DNA from: Oscillospiraceae bacterium
GTDB taxonomy: Bacteria > Bacillota > Clostridia > Oscillospirales > Ruminococcaceae
Length of the DNA: 54,005 bases
Direction of reading: 5' to 3'
Assembly (NCBI GenBank): GCA_009784625.1
Contig: WRBI01000012.1
Span: forward strand, 1-54,005
In this document: one piece after another, positions 28,482 through 36,694 of the stretch
Position numbering within the stretch: position 1 is the stretch's first letter
Layout of the letters: every line of letters begins with the position of its first letter
Made by a program: the position numbers and the translations under genes
Notes under the pieces: generated by a model
The model's input: only the letters and a program-made list of their open reading frames with translations
What the model was told of the DNA's origin: nothing
Databases searched by the model: none

Positions 28482-29732
28482 CTACATGCCGATTACATAA
28501 GCATAATTTGTGGTGGCGGTGCCGCCAAAGTTGAGCATAATGCCGTTTTTCGCGTCTTTGACCTGATAGTCGCCCGCCTGGCCGGTCACTTGCTTGTAAA
28601 GGTCAAGCATCATCCGGACGCCGGAAGCGCCAACCGGGTGGCCGCAACCGATCAGGCCGCCGCTTGGGTTGATTGGCTTGTCGCCGCGCATAGAAATTTT
28701 GCCCGACTCAATGGCTTCGTACTCTTTGCCCGGCTCGGTGATGCCAAAGCAGCCAATGGCTGCGTACTCGCTCGAAGTAAAGCAGTCATGGGTCTCAAAG
28801 AAATCCATTTCGTTGACACTCAGGCCAGCCCGCTTGTAAGCGTCTTCAACCGTCTTCTGCGTCCAGGGAAGAATACAGGCACTAAATTCGCTGTCTGCCA
28901 TTTTGAGGTCAAAGTTGATGGGCGCAACCCGGTGGCCCCAGCCTTTGACAATGGGAATCCCGGCTGTGCTGCCTTTCTTTTCGACTGCGAACTTCTCATT
29001 ACAGACAACTACAACCGCCGCGCCGTCGGTGACTTGCGAGCAATCCGAGATGGCGATTTTTCCCCCGACTGCCATGTTTGTGGCTGTGCCGCGGTCGTTG
29101 GCCTGCGCTTCATCCATAAACCACTTGCGGGTTTGGGCTTGGGGGTTGCGCTTCGCGTTTTCGTAGTTGATGGCCGAAATGGTGGCCAAATTCTTCATAA
29201 AGCGGGTCTCGTCCAGTTTGTAGCGCTCAATCAATGCATCGGCCATCTTACCGAACAAAGTCGGGAAAGGGAAGTCAACCCCCTTGGCTTCGGCCTGATA
29301 ATCGGCCGCATGACCCAGAAAATCGCCGCCCACTTTGGCGCTGACCGTCTTCATCAGCTCCCAGCCGATTGTGATGGCCACGTCGTAGTCCCCGGCGCGC
29401 ACTTTGGTAATGGCCGCGTCCAAAGCAACCGAACCGGACGCGCAGGCCGCCTCATAGCGGGCGGAGGGCACACCGTAAAGGTTGGGGTTGATTTTTGTGA
29501 GCAAAGAGCCGAGGTGGCTCTGGTCACAATATTTTTCAGCGATAAAGTTGCCGACAAAAATGGCTACGCGGTTGTCTTTGTTCAGCTTTGCAATTTCTTC
29601 ATAAGTCATGCCGACAGCGGCAAGGCCGTCGTCCATAGCTTCTTTGAGTATGGCGAATATACCTTTGCCCTCTTTTGTCCAGTTCCGCTCAAAGTCGGTC
29701 TGGGCCCCGCCGAGAACATATACTTTAGACAT
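28482..29732 (-). CDS. Thiolase (SCP2-type acetyl-CoA acetyltransferase)
   Basis: 416 residues. Nucleophilic Cys97 lies in YEAACASGS; later blocks are [12 protein letters not shown] and [17 protein letters not shown], which give the HDCF His and the GHP His. The C-terminal CxG motif of ordinary biosynthetic thiolases is missing (the end reads [16 protein letters not shown]), which fits the SCP2/SCP-x thiolase subgroup. Condenses or cleaves beta-ketoacyl-CoA. It follows the 3-hydroxyacyl-CoA dehydrogenase gene by 41 bases in the same operon; AGGAGG precedes the ATG. Confidence 0.9.
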   Translation of the reverse strand: MSKVYVLGGAQTDFERNWTKEGKGIFAILKEAMDDGLAAVGMTYEEIAKLNKDNRVAIFVGNFIAEKYCDQSHLGSLLTKINPNLYGVPSARYEAACASGSVALDAAITKVRAGDYDVAITIGWELMKTVSAKVGGDFLGHAADYQAEAKGVDFPFPTLFGKMADALIERYKLDETRFMKNLATISAINYENAKRNPQAQTRKWFMDEAQANDRGTATNMAVGGKIAISDCSQVTDGAAVVVVCNEKFAVEKKGSTAGIPIVKGWGHRVAPINFDLKMADSEFSACILPWTQKTVEDAYKRAGLSVNEMDFFETHDCFTSSEYAAIGCFGITEPGKEYEAIESGKISMRGDKPINPSGGLIGCGHPVGASGVRMMLDLYKQVTGQAGDYQVKDAKNGIMLNFGGTATTNYAYVIGM

Positions 29733-29773
29733 GTATGAACCTCCTAGTAATATTGTGAGCTGTCGACAGGTCC

Positions 29774-31084
29774 TTATCTGCCGGCTCTAAAGTAGCGCCT
29801 GTAATCGTATTCCGGCTTCAGGTTGTCGTTGACCAGCTTGTCAAGATCAACTTTTTTCAGCCAGTCGGCTTCGATATACTCTTTCATCAGCTTTTTGGTT
29901 TCAGCTGCGCCGCCCAGCGCGACCATCACGCCGATGGGGGGTGCCCAGTTAAAGCCGGTCACCATGCATATGTCAGCATCACCCGGTTTTTCAGCAACCG
30001 CGTCGGCTGTGGCCAGCGAATATAGGACATATTTGAGCATAAAAGTCAGGCAGAGCTTGGCTTCAAGCGAGCCGTCCGCTTTGAGTGAATCAAACGCGCC
30101 CTTGTAGTCCGAAATTTTCAGCGCGGCGGTCAGATTCTTAACAAAGGGGAAGTCGTACTTTTTCATGTCCCTGAAGCTACCGGTGGCGATGTCGAGCACC
30201 TGGCGCTTTTTGCTACCGTCTTCGTTCTTGATCGACTTGTACAGCCCGGCGCCGGTTTTGACGCCCATCTCGCCCTTGTCGATCTGCGCTTGCGCGTATT
30301 TGGGCAGGACATAAGTTTCGTGCGCGTAGTCGTTTGTTTTGGCGTAAAGGTTGTCGACAATGGCCTTGTGCACATCCAAGCCGACAAAGTCAACGGTGAC
30401 GATGGGCGGCATGGCTCGGCCGGAGAACGAGCCGAGGATGGCGTCCATATAGTCGATGCCGCCTTTGTCCTTGTGGGTCTCGGCGTATTGCATGACTTCG
30501 TTCATCAGCTGGAAGCCGATCCGATTGCCCAGGAACCCGGCTTCGTCTTTGATTTCAACAACCGCGCGGCGAAGCACTTTTTGCAGATAATCTTTGTACT
30601 CTTTCAACCAGGCTTTGTCGGTCACCGAAGTGGGGATGACTTCGCAGAGCTGAAGCTGATAAGGCGGGTTGAAAAAGTGTGTGCCGGTATAACGGGAGCG
30701 AATCTTTTCGGGATATGTCTTGGAAAGCTCGTCTATCGAAAGGCCGGAGGTCCCGGTGGCTACGATCACGTCGTCCCTGACATATTGGGCGATTTTTTCG
30801 TTGATCTCTTTTTTGAGCTGAATGTTTTCAGCAACACTCTCAAAAACCAGGTCACTTTCCGGCAGGATCTCCGGCAGGTCTTCGTAAGTTTTGGCGATCA
30901 GCCTCTTGGAAACGGAATCGGCCTTTACTGTGCCGGCGGCATCCAGAACAGCCTTGTCGGCCGCTTCTTGTTTTCTGGCTACCATATAGACTTTACAGTT
31001 GCCAAAAGAAGCAAACACGCCAGACACCGAATAGCCCATGGTACCATTTGCACCAACCACGGTAACCGTTTTGATTTCTCTCAC
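29774..31084 (-). CDS. 3-hydroxyacyl-CoA dehydrogenase
   Basis: 436 residues. Rossmann motif VVGANGTMG at 9-17, the family signature [16 protein letters not shown], and the C-terminal 3HCDH domain ([20 protein letters not shown]). It is longer than the ~280-residue clostridial Hbd and resembles the dehydrogenase part of multifunctional FadB/FadJ proteins, but the crotonase part is absent. Interconverts 3-hydroxyacyl-CoA and 3-ketoacyl-CoA with NAD(H); together with the thiolase it forms half of a beta-oxidation or reverse beta-oxidation cycle. No crotonase or acyl-CoA dehydrogenase gene is in the window. Confidence 0.9.
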   Translation of the reverse strand: MREIKTVTVVGANGTMGYSVSGVFASFGNCKVYMVARKQEAADKAVLDAAGTVKADSVSKRLIAKTYEDLPEILPESDLVFESVAENIQLKKEINEKIAQYVRDDVIVATGTSGLSIDELSKTYPEKIRSRYTGTHFFNPPYQLQLCEVIPTSVTDKAWLKEYKDYLQKVLRRAVVEIKDEAGFLGNRIGFQLMNEVMQYAETHKDKGGIDYMDAILGSFSGRAMPPIVTVDFVGLDVHKAIVDNLYAKTNDYAHETYVLPKYAQAQIDKGEMGVKTGAGLYKSIKNEDGSKKRQVLDIATGSFRDMKKYDFPFVKNLTAALKISDYKGAFDSLKADGSLEAKLCLTFMLKYVLYSLATADAVAEKPGDADICMVTGFNWAPPIGVMVALGGAAETKKLMKEYIEADWLKKVDLDKLVNDNLKPEYDYRRYFRAGR

Positions 31085-31143
31085 TCAAATACCTCCATAT
31101 ATGTAATTTCAAAAAATAAACGCTAAAATAAAAGCTGAATAAA

Positions 31144-31172
31144 ATTATACCACGAGAGCGTTTGACAAGTAA
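31144..31172 (-). promoter_or_regulatory. Probable promoter of the dehydrogenase-thiolase operon
   Basis: Minus strand TATAAT at 31144-31149, with a weak TTACTT 17 bases upstream (31167-31172); TTGTCA lies too close to be the -35 box. About 60 bases before the start codon. Confidence 0.5.
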
Positions 31173-31299
31173 AGGGACAGGCGCGATCTTTATTCAATGT
31201 GTGTTAAATCGAATGTGTTTTTTGTAGCTATCGCATAAACGGGAGGAAGAATTTTCGTCGTTAAGCACCAAGAAATTACAAGCTGTTTATGCTTAGAAC

Positions 31300-31352
31300 C
31301 AAATGCGAAACCGGGCGGCAACTCTCTTGGCTAAAAGAGAGCCGCCGCCCGG
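31300..31352 (-). terminator. Strong terminator of the YjiH-family gene
   Basis: 18-bp stem (31311-31328 with 31335-31352, CCGGGCGGC..CTCTCTT pairing with AAGAGAG..GCCGCCCGG; two G-T pairs on the minus strand), 6-base loop, then TTTCGCATTTGG. The rest of the 31085-31384 gap holds only the promoter above. Confidence 0.8.
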
Positions 31353-31384
31353 GAATATCAGCTACAGCTGACGCCGGCAAAAAC

Positions 31385-32767
31385 TCAGAAGAACAGTCTG
31401 TACAAAACGGTGATGATGGGCAGTGCAATGATGGTTCTCATCAGGAAAATGATGGCCAGGTGGCCGATGTGAAGCGGCATTCTGGATTTGAGGATCAGGA
31501 TGCCGGTTTCGGCCAGGTAAATGATCTGTACGATGGACAGTGCGCCGATAATAAACCGGGTCTCGAACTCAGCGCCGCCCAACAGCAGCGCGGGCAGGTA
31601 CATGTCGATAAACCCGACGATGGTTGTGTGCGCAAAATCAAACGCACCGGGGATCTGCAAGAGGTGCATGTAATGGGCGAAAGGTGTGGCCAAAATCTCA
31701 AAGATCGGGGTTTGTGCTTCGACTATCAGCGCGATCGTTCCCCAGGCCAGAATGACCGGGATCAGGTCCATAAAGATGTTCAGCCAGTTAGAGACGCCGC
31801 TTTTGAAGACGGTGCCGGCGCCCGATTGCTTTGCGCGGTCGCTTGCAAGACCAACCGCCCATTTAAACCGCGAAACGTTGGCCGGAACTTCTTCGTCAAT
31901 CTGCTTGCCGACTTCGGGCAGGTACTCGTCCTTAATTCCGCGCAGCGGCCAGATGCGGGGCATCAGGATGGCCAAAAAGATTGAGGTGACGCAGATGATT
32001 AAGTAAAAAACAGGGAAGTGCGCGGTCAGCTCAACGGTTGACGCGATAACGAACGTAAAGGGAAGGGAGACCAGAGTGAAGTTGACGCAGATCGCCGCGG
32101 CTTCCCGGCCGGTGTAAAACCCTTTTTCGTGTTGGTCGCGGGTGATGATAACCCCCGCCGCCGAGGAGGAAAACCAGGAACCCATCAAGTCGATCGACGA
32201 GCGCCCGGGCAGGGTGAACAATGCGCGGACAAATTTCTTGATCAAAATACCGAGAAATTCCATCAGTCCAAAATCAGTGAGGATTGGAATCGCAAGGCCC
32301 AGGATGATGAAAATGGACATAAGGTTCGAACCCGAGCTGCCGCCGGCGATCAGGTCCATCATCAGCATCCCGCCTTCCCAGCCGATCAGCCATTCGGGGC
32401 CGACGTCAAGATAGACCATCCAGACAAGAATTGCGCCGAGCGCTTTACTGACCATATAAACGGCGTTGCAGCGGAAGAGACCCCGCAGCTTGGGGCTGTT
32501 CTCGATGAACGCGGGCTTGACTGTGTAAGCCAAAACAGAACCAAGAAACGAAGCAGTGATCACGATAGCGGCCAGAAAGAACAAGAAGCCAAAGCCGCCG
32601 ACGTCGATTGAGTTGAGCAGTGTCCCCAGCCAGTTGATCGCGTAGCCGAGCGGGATGTTAAAAGCGCCCTCCCCGTCCGGGATTGGGGTCATGAACAGGA
32701 ATACGCCAACGATTGACATGATCACAAACTTGATGATATCCTGCTGTTGCGGACCTGTGTGGTTCAA
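31385..32767 (-). CDS. YjiH-family membrane protein with nucleoside-recognition (Gate) domains
   Basis: About 460 residues with ten or more membrane helices; the paired Gate-type segments (GGSSGSNLMSIFIILGLAIP, RSSIDLMGSWFSSSAAGVII) are typical of YjiH/YuiF-like proteins thought to move small solutes such as nucleosides or amino acids across the membrane. I place the start at the TTG at 32767 because AGGAGGAG lies 8 bases upstream; the ATG 24 bases further up has no binding site. Own promoter and own terminator; monocistronic. Confidence 0.82.
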   Translation of the reverse strand: MNHTGPQQQDIIKFVIMSIVGVFLFMTPIPDGEGAFNIPLGYAINWLGTLLNSIDVGGFGFLFFLAAIVITASFLGSVLAYTVKPAFIENSPKLRGLFRCNAVYMVSKALGAILVWMVYLDVGPEWLIGWEGGMLMMDLIAGGSSGSNLMSIFIILGLAIPILTDFGLMEFLGILIKKFVRALFTLPGRSSIDLMGSWFSSSAAGVIITRDQHEKGFYTGREAAAICVNFTLVSLPFTFVIASTVELTAHFPVFYLIICVTSIFLAILMPRIWPLRGIKDEYLPEVGKQIDEEVPANVSRFKWAVGLASDRAKQSGAGTVFKSGVSNWLNIFMDLIPVILAWGTIALIVEAQTPIFEILATPFAHYMHLLQIPGAFDFAHTTIVGFIDMYLPALLLGGAEFETRFIIGALSIVQIIYLAETGILILKSRMPLHIGHLAIIFLMRTIIALPIITVLYRLFF

Positions 32768-32811
32768 ACAAATCTCCTCCTCTTGATGCAAGTTTTTGCA
32801 TTTTCTGTATA

Positions 32812-32840
32812 ATTATAACACAAGCGCCGACCGAATGCAA
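32812..32840 (-). promoter_or_regulatory. Promoter of the YjiH-family gene
   Basis: Minus strand TTGCAT (32835-32840), 17-base spacer, TATAAT (32812-32817). The leader contains a small ATGCAA/TTGCAT hairpin just before the ribosome binding site. Confidence 0.75.
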
Positions 32841-32906
32841 GCGCATAATTCAAGACAGCCCGAATGCTTGAGAAGTGAAAATAAACTGGATGTCACCTGA
32901 TTTTTT

Positions 32907-33341
32907 TTAAAATTCCCTTGTCATGGTGATGTGGTCGATCCCACAGTCGTCAAAGATTTCGCCTTCGCATATAAATCCAAGCTTACGGTAGAATTCCTCC
33001 GCCTGACACTGGGCGTGCAGGGCAATCTTCTTCGCGCCCTGCGCCACCGCGATGTTGATCAGCCCCTCACAGAGCGCGTTGCCAAAGCCTTGGCCGCGAT
33101 TTTTTTTGCGGACAGCTACCCGGCCAATTTTGTAGTGGTCGCCAAAGTCGATCAGCCGCCCGGTGCCGACCGGCTCGTCCCCGTCAAAGACAAGCAGGTG
33201 GACGGCATCTTTGTCGTAGTCGTCCATCTCCTCATCCAGCGGGCAGAGCTGTTCGTCCACGAACACCTCAACTCGAATCTGATAGGCAAGCGCAAACTCA
33301 CCCTCGTTTTCCACGCGTTTTAATTGCATCGCTTTTGTCAT
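32907..33341 (-). CDS. GNAT-family N-acetyltransferase
   Basis: About 145 residues (M-TKAMQLKRV or, four codons later, M-QLKRVENEG). Core motifs: VGTGRLIDFGDHYKIGRVAV, the acetyl-CoA loop RGQGFGNALCEGLI and the final FYRKLGF with EGEIFDDCGIDHITMTREF, close to the ElaA/YjcF-type acetyltransferases. The longer open frame to 33413 is excluded because the promoter at 33367-33395 lies inside it. Substrate unknown. Confidence 0.85.
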   Translation of the reverse strand: MTKAMQLKRVENEGEFALAYQIRVEVFVDEQLCPLDEEMDDYDKDAVHLLVFDGDEPVGTGRLIDFGDHYKIGRVAVRKKNRGQGFGNALCEGLINIAVAQGAKKIALHAQCQAEEFYRKLGFICEGEIFDDCGIDHITMTREF

Positions 33342-33366
33342 CCCTTCTTGGTAATATTCCTCAACG

Positions 33367-33395
33367 ATTATATACGCCGACAGCTTTTTTTTCAA
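33367..33395 (-). promoter_or_regulatory. Promoter of the acetyltransferase gene
   Basis: Minus strand TTGAAA (33390-33395), 17-base spacer, TATAAT (33367-33372). It decides the start of the gene, since earlier in-frame codons are untranscribed. Confidence 0.75.
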
Positions 33396-33406
33396 TAGCG
33401 CCCTGA

Positions 33407-33435
33407 TTGACAAGCCGAGGGCAAACCCGTATCAT
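33407..33435 (+). promoter_or_regulatory. Promoter of the deacetylase-ispD-ispF unit
   Basis: TTGACA (33407-33412), 17-base spacer, TATCAT (33430-33435), divergent from the acetyltransferase promoter, leaving a leader of about 100 bases. Confidence 0.7.
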
Positions 33436-33544
33436 GTACATATCCCGGTGCTTTCGTCATATACTCTAAAATACTCCGCGCGCGATTCCTAACAGCTGCC
33501 GCGGACACAGCGAGTGGACAAAGTATCGGGAGGATCAATCAAAG

Positions 33545-34288
33545 TTGAAGATTAAAAATAGCGGGCGGCGAAAAGCCGGCCGGCTGATCGTGTCGGTGCT
33601 TGCGTTGTTTCTACTCATCGCGGCGATGGCGACTTCGGCGGCCGCCGAGAAAAAGCGGCCGATTTATTCGGTAGAAACCGATCACAAAGCGGTCGCGCTG
33701 GGCATCAACTCGGCCTGGGGAAACGAGGATATCGACGCCATACTCGAAGTCTTGGCCGCTCACAATGTTCGCGCCAGCTTTTTTGTGTTGGGCGGCTGGG
33801 CGGATAAATACCCTGAGTCGGTGGCCAAAATCTTTGCCGCCGGCCACGAGGTCGGCAGCCACTCGAACACCCACACCGACATGACCAGGTTAAGCGACGA
33901 CCAGGCTCGCCGCGAAATCCGCGAGAGTGTCCGCAAGATTGAGGCGATCACCGGCCGGCGGCCAACCCTCTTCCGCCCGCCCTCCGGCGATTACAACAGC
34001 CAAACGATTGCGCTGATCGAGGCCGAGGGGCTGTACCCGATCCAGTGGGATTGCGATAGCTTGGATTATCGGGACTTAACCGCCGACCAGATGTGGGCGC
34101 GGATATCCAAAAACCTGAAGAGCGGTTCAATTCTGCTTTTTCACAGCGGAACAAAAAACACAGCCGGGGCGCTGCCGCAGATTATACAGGCGGTGCGGGA
34201 CAGGGGCTACGAGTTTGTGCCGGTTTCCGAGCTCATACACCCAAAGCCGTACACCGTTGACTTTGCGGGCAGACAGAGACCGGCGTAA
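33545..34288 (+). CDS. Polysaccharide deacetylase-like protein (PdaB type), altered catalytic Asp
   Basis: 247 residues starting at a TTG after GGGAGG, with a signal anchor at about 11-34, so exported. NodB-fold motifs: HSNTH (metal ligands H106, H110), RPPSGDYN (R144), the WD pair (W168, D169) and LLFHS (H200). In motif 1, where family members have Asp (FDAAWGNED-like), this protein reads GINSAWGNED with N55. The Asp normally acts as catalytic base, so the enzyme may be weakly active or non-catalytic. PdaB proteins act on sporulation peptidoglycan. Upstream of ispD, with a gap of about 50 bases. Confidence 0.85.
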   Translation: MKIKNSGRRKAGRLIVSVLALFLLIAAMATSAAAEKKRPIYSVETDHKAVALGINSAWGNEDIDAILEVLAAHNVRASFFVLGGWADKYPESVAKIFAAGHEVGSHSNTHTDMTRLSDDQARREIRESVRKIEAITGRRPTLFRPPSGDYNSQTIALIEAEGLYPIQWDCDSLDYRDLTADQMWARISKNLKSGSILLFHSGTKNTAGALPQIIQAVRDRGYEFVPVSELIHPKPYTVDFAGRQRPA

Positions 34289-34341
34289 AATAGAGGTGAG
34301 CGCGTATCTTCTGGAGAAAAAAAGCAAAGCCGGCCCAGTGG

Positions 34342-35040
34342 GTGGCCGCGGTGGCAGTGGCGGCCGGAAAATCCAGCCGGATGGAGGGGATTGACAAACA
34401 GTCGGCCCTGCTCGATCAAACGCCTGTGGTTGCCCGCAGCCTGCTGGCGCTCAGCGAATGTGCGCTGGTCAGCGAGGTCGTGCTGGTCTGCCCGCCCGGC
34501 CGTGTGGCCGATTACTATGAGATTGTCCGCGAATACGAGCTGGATGCCGTCAGCATTGTGGTCGAGGGCGGCGAGACCCGCCAGGCCTCGGTTTTCGCGG
34601 GGGTTTCGGCCTGTGATGCGCAGGCAACCCACTTTGCCATCCACGACGGCGCCCGCCCGCTGGTTACCCCCGGTGAGATCGAAGACTGTATCCGCGCGGC
34701 AATCGAGCACCGGGCGGCGGCGCTGGGCGTAAAAGTAAAAGACACATTAAAGCGCGCGGACAAAGACGGGTTCATAGCGGGTACAATCGACCGGGAACCA
34801 CTGGTGGCCATTCAAACGCCCCAAGTCTTCGAGGCCGGGTTATACCGCAGGGCGCTCGCGCTCGCTTTGCAGGAAAAGCGCGATTACACCGACGATTGTC
34901 AACTGGTTGAGCGGCTGGGTCAAAAAGTTTACATAGTCCGGGGCGAGTATATGAACATCAAAATCACAACCCCGCAAGACCTCGCCATCGCCGAGGGGAT
35001 TTTACAGATGAGAGAGGGTGGATTTGCCGAGTGGGAGTAA
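34342..35040 (+). CDS. ispD: 2-C-methyl-D-erythritol 4-phosphate cytidylyltransferase
   Basis: Third enzyme of the MEP isoprenoid pathway, CTP-dependent. About 232 residues: nucleotide loop VAAGKSSRM, IHDGARPLVTP, IQTPQVF, DDCQLVE and the closing KITTPQDL. The start is uncertain: GTG at 34342 is the first standard start but has no ribosome binding site at proper distance, while TGGAGAA lies 25 bases upstream, and the frame is open back to 34300 without a start codon. The usual residue before the loop (xIIVAAG) is here VAVAAG. Overlaps ispF by 10 bases. Confidence 0.92.
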   Translation: MAAVAVAAGKSSRMEGIDKQSALLDQTPVVARSLLALSECALVSEVVLVCPPGRVADYYEIVREYELDAVSIVVEGGETRQASVFAGVSACDAQATHFAIHDGARPLVTPGEIEDCIRAAIEHRAAALGVKVKDTLKRADKDGFIAGTIDREPLVAIQTPQVFEAGLYRRALALALQEKRDYTDDCQLVERLGQKVYIVRGEYMNIKITTPQDLAIAEGILQMREGGFAEWE

Positions 35041-35525
35041 ACATCCGGATCGGCCACGGCTACGATGCACACCGTCTGATCCCCGGCCGCAGGCTGATTT
35101 TAGGCGGCCGGGAAATCCCACATTCGCTTGGGTTGGACGGCCACTCAGACGCGGATGTGCTCACCCACGCGGTGATGGACGCCTTGCTGGGCGCACTCGC
35201 GCTGGGCGATATCGGCAGGCACTTTCCGCCGGGTGATGACGCTTACAAAGACATATCCAGTCTCAAACTTCTGGCGCAGGTCGCGCGATTGATTGACGGT
35301 GCGGGCTATCACTTGGTCAATCTGGACGCGACCATCCTTGCCGAAAAACCGAAGCTGGCCGGGTATATCCCGGATATGCGGCAGAGCCTCGCAAAAGCGC
35401 TTGGCGCACAGGTTGAGCAGGTCAGCGTAAAAGCAACCACCGAAGAGGGGATGGGCTTTACCGGCCGACAGGAGGGGATGGCCGCCCACTGTGTCGTATT
35501 ACTGGAAACAAAAGCAGAGCGTTGA
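35031..35525 (+). CDS. ispF: 2-C-methyl-D-erythritol 2,4-cyclodiphosphate synthase
   Basis: Trimeric Zn enzyme that makes the cyclic diphosphate of the MEP pathway. 164 residues with metal ligands D12 and H14 (GHGYDAH), the HSDADVLTHA block, the FPPGDDAYKDISSLKL loop and KATTEEGMGFTGRQEGMAAH at the end. Begins with GTG inside the end of ispD. The stop codon lies within the terminator stem. Confidence 0.96.
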   Translation: MGVNIRIGHGYDAHRLIPGRRLILGGREIPHSLGLDGHSDADVLTHAVMDALLGALALGDIGRHFPPGDDAYKDISSLKLLAQVARLIDGAGYHLVNLDATILAEKPKLAGYIPDMRQSLAKALGAQVEQVSVKATTEEGMGFTGRQEGMAAHCVVLLETKAER

Positions 35526-35549
35526 CGGTTTAAGTCAACGCTCTGTTTG
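35515..35549 (+). terminator. Terminator of the ispD-ispF unit
   Basis: Stem CAGAGCGTTGAC/GTCAACGCTCTG (35515-35526 with 35534-35545), 7-base loop, followed by TTTG. The left arm contains the ispF stop codon. Confidence 0.75.
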
Positions 35550-35558
35550 CCTGTATGG

Positions 35559-36002
35559 TTAAAATGGCCGGGTATTCTGCTGCATCCCCGCGAAAGCCCA
35601 GACCGGGCGGCTGCGTTTTTCGGGGCGGGGCGGGGTGGCCGTCGATGCCGCGATGGCCGCTACGGCGGCCGCGATGTATGTCTCATCCGAAGCGGGCTTG
35701 GCCGGGCTGATGCCGGTAATCGCGAAGGGTTCGTCCATCATCAGCGCAATGGCTGCCGAAATGGCCGCGATGGTCTCCCCGGTGACGGTTGGCGCGGCCG
35801 GCGCGGGCTGGGCTGCCACAGGCAAAACCGCCGAGGCCGCGGGAGAGGAAACAGGCAGAGGCACGACCGGCCTCTGGGGCGGCGGCAGCAGCTCGCCCGG
35901 CTGTGCCTTGGCCTGCTCAGACAACGCCCGGCTTAATTTTCGCATACGCAGTATGCAGAACGCCACAAGAATCAAAAGTAAAAACAGAAGCACGTCGCTC
36001 AT
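35559..36002 (-). CDS. OadG-like small membrane protein
   Basis: 147 residues: one N-terminal membrane helix (LLFLLLILVAFCILRMRKL), a Pro/Ala linker and two short alanine-rich units (TGETIAAISAAIALMMDE; YIAAAVAAIAAS), ending in RPVWAFAGMQQNTRPF. This arrangement and the W-(A/S)xAGxQ ending are those of gamma/delta subunits of sodium-pumping decarboxylases (oxaloacetate or methylmalonyl-CoA decarboxylase), but here no alpha, beta or biotin carrier gene is near. ATG follows AAAGGAGAT. Could instead be an unrelated assembly factor using the same motif. Confidence 0.65.
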   Translation of the reverse strand: MSDVLLFLLLILVAFCILRMRKLSRALSEQAKAQPGELLPPPQRPVVPLPVSSPAASAVLPVAAQPAPAAPTVTGETIAAISAAIALMMDEPFAITGISPAKPASDETYIAAAVAAIAASTATPPRPEKRSRPVWAFAGMQQNTRPF

Positions 36003-36145
36003 AAATATCTCCTTTTCTAGCGCAAATTCTGTTATTGTCGTTGGAATATGTTGATCAGGTTCTCATAGTTAATGCGAATCGCGGGTAGAAAATACGAACA
36101 CAATAAACGCTACACCAACAGCCCTTGCCCTTGACCTCAGAGGGG

Positions 36146-36230
36146 GTCCGGGGGAGATAAGCGCAGGGCGCGACCTCCCCCGGTGGCGTTTTTGGTTACT
36201 TTTGGGGCCGCGGCCAAAAGTAACGCCGGG
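36146..36230. repeat. Nested palindromes in the 36003-36305 gap
   Basis: Two inverted repeats follow each other: CCGGGGGAG...CTCCCCCGG (about 36150-36181) and the perfect GTTACTTTTGG/CCAAAAGTAAC (36195-36205 with 36214-36224) around a GC-rich core GGCCGCGG. No T-run, no ribosome binding site and no good open frame accompany them. The sequence style is that of dispersed intergenic repeats; only one copy is in this window. Confidence 0.5.
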
Positions 36231-36305
36231 GGCTTGGGGGCGGCAAGCGCCCCATTCCATATCCATCGGAGATTCCGACAAAAGGTCCTTGACCTTATAG
36301 CCCGA

Positions 36306-36515
36306 TTATAAAGCCGATGTGTCTTCAACTATTAAATTTAGGACACGCTCATCATCATCGGAATGTGCACAATTAGGAAAATTACATACACGAGAGCTTT
36401 CTTTCGGGTGTGTAAAGCCTGTTTGTCCGCACACATCAACACGGCGATAAGTGATGGTAATTATCAAGTCCTTCCCAACAACGGGGCAAAATTGTTTGAT
36501 ACGTGTCGGAGTCAT
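36306..36515 (-). CDS. Small Cys-containing hypothetical protein (69 aa)
   Basis: 69 residues beginning MTPTRIKQFCPVVGKDLIIT; Cys at four places (FCPV, DVCGQ, RVCNFPNC) could bind one zinc ion. AGAGGAAG lies upstream of the ATG and a good promoter at 36539-36567 precedes it, which is the main reason to believe in the gene. No known family recognised. It is divergent from the helicase gene. Confidence 0.6.
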   Translation of the reverse strand: MTPTRIKQFCPVVGKDLIITITYRRVDVCGQTGFTHPKESSRVCNFPNCAHSDDDERVLNLIVEDTSAL

Positions 36516-36538
36516 ACATAACCATCTTCCTCTAAAAC

Positions 36539-36567
36539 ATTATATCGGAACGCACAAGCCAATGCAA
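36539..36567 (-). promoter_or_regulatory. Promoter of the small Cys-containing protein gene
   Basis: Minus strand TTGCAT (36562-36567), 17-base spacer, TATAAT (36539-36544); the same box pair as at 32812-32840. Confidence 0.7.
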
Positions 36568-36694
36568 GAGCGGGCGGCACAGAAATTTACGCCCGCGCTT
36601 GTGCAATATACGCGAAATTGCCCGCAGTATATGGTGGATTTGTTTTGCAAAATATGATATACTTGGACACAACAACGATCCACGGGAGAAAAAG

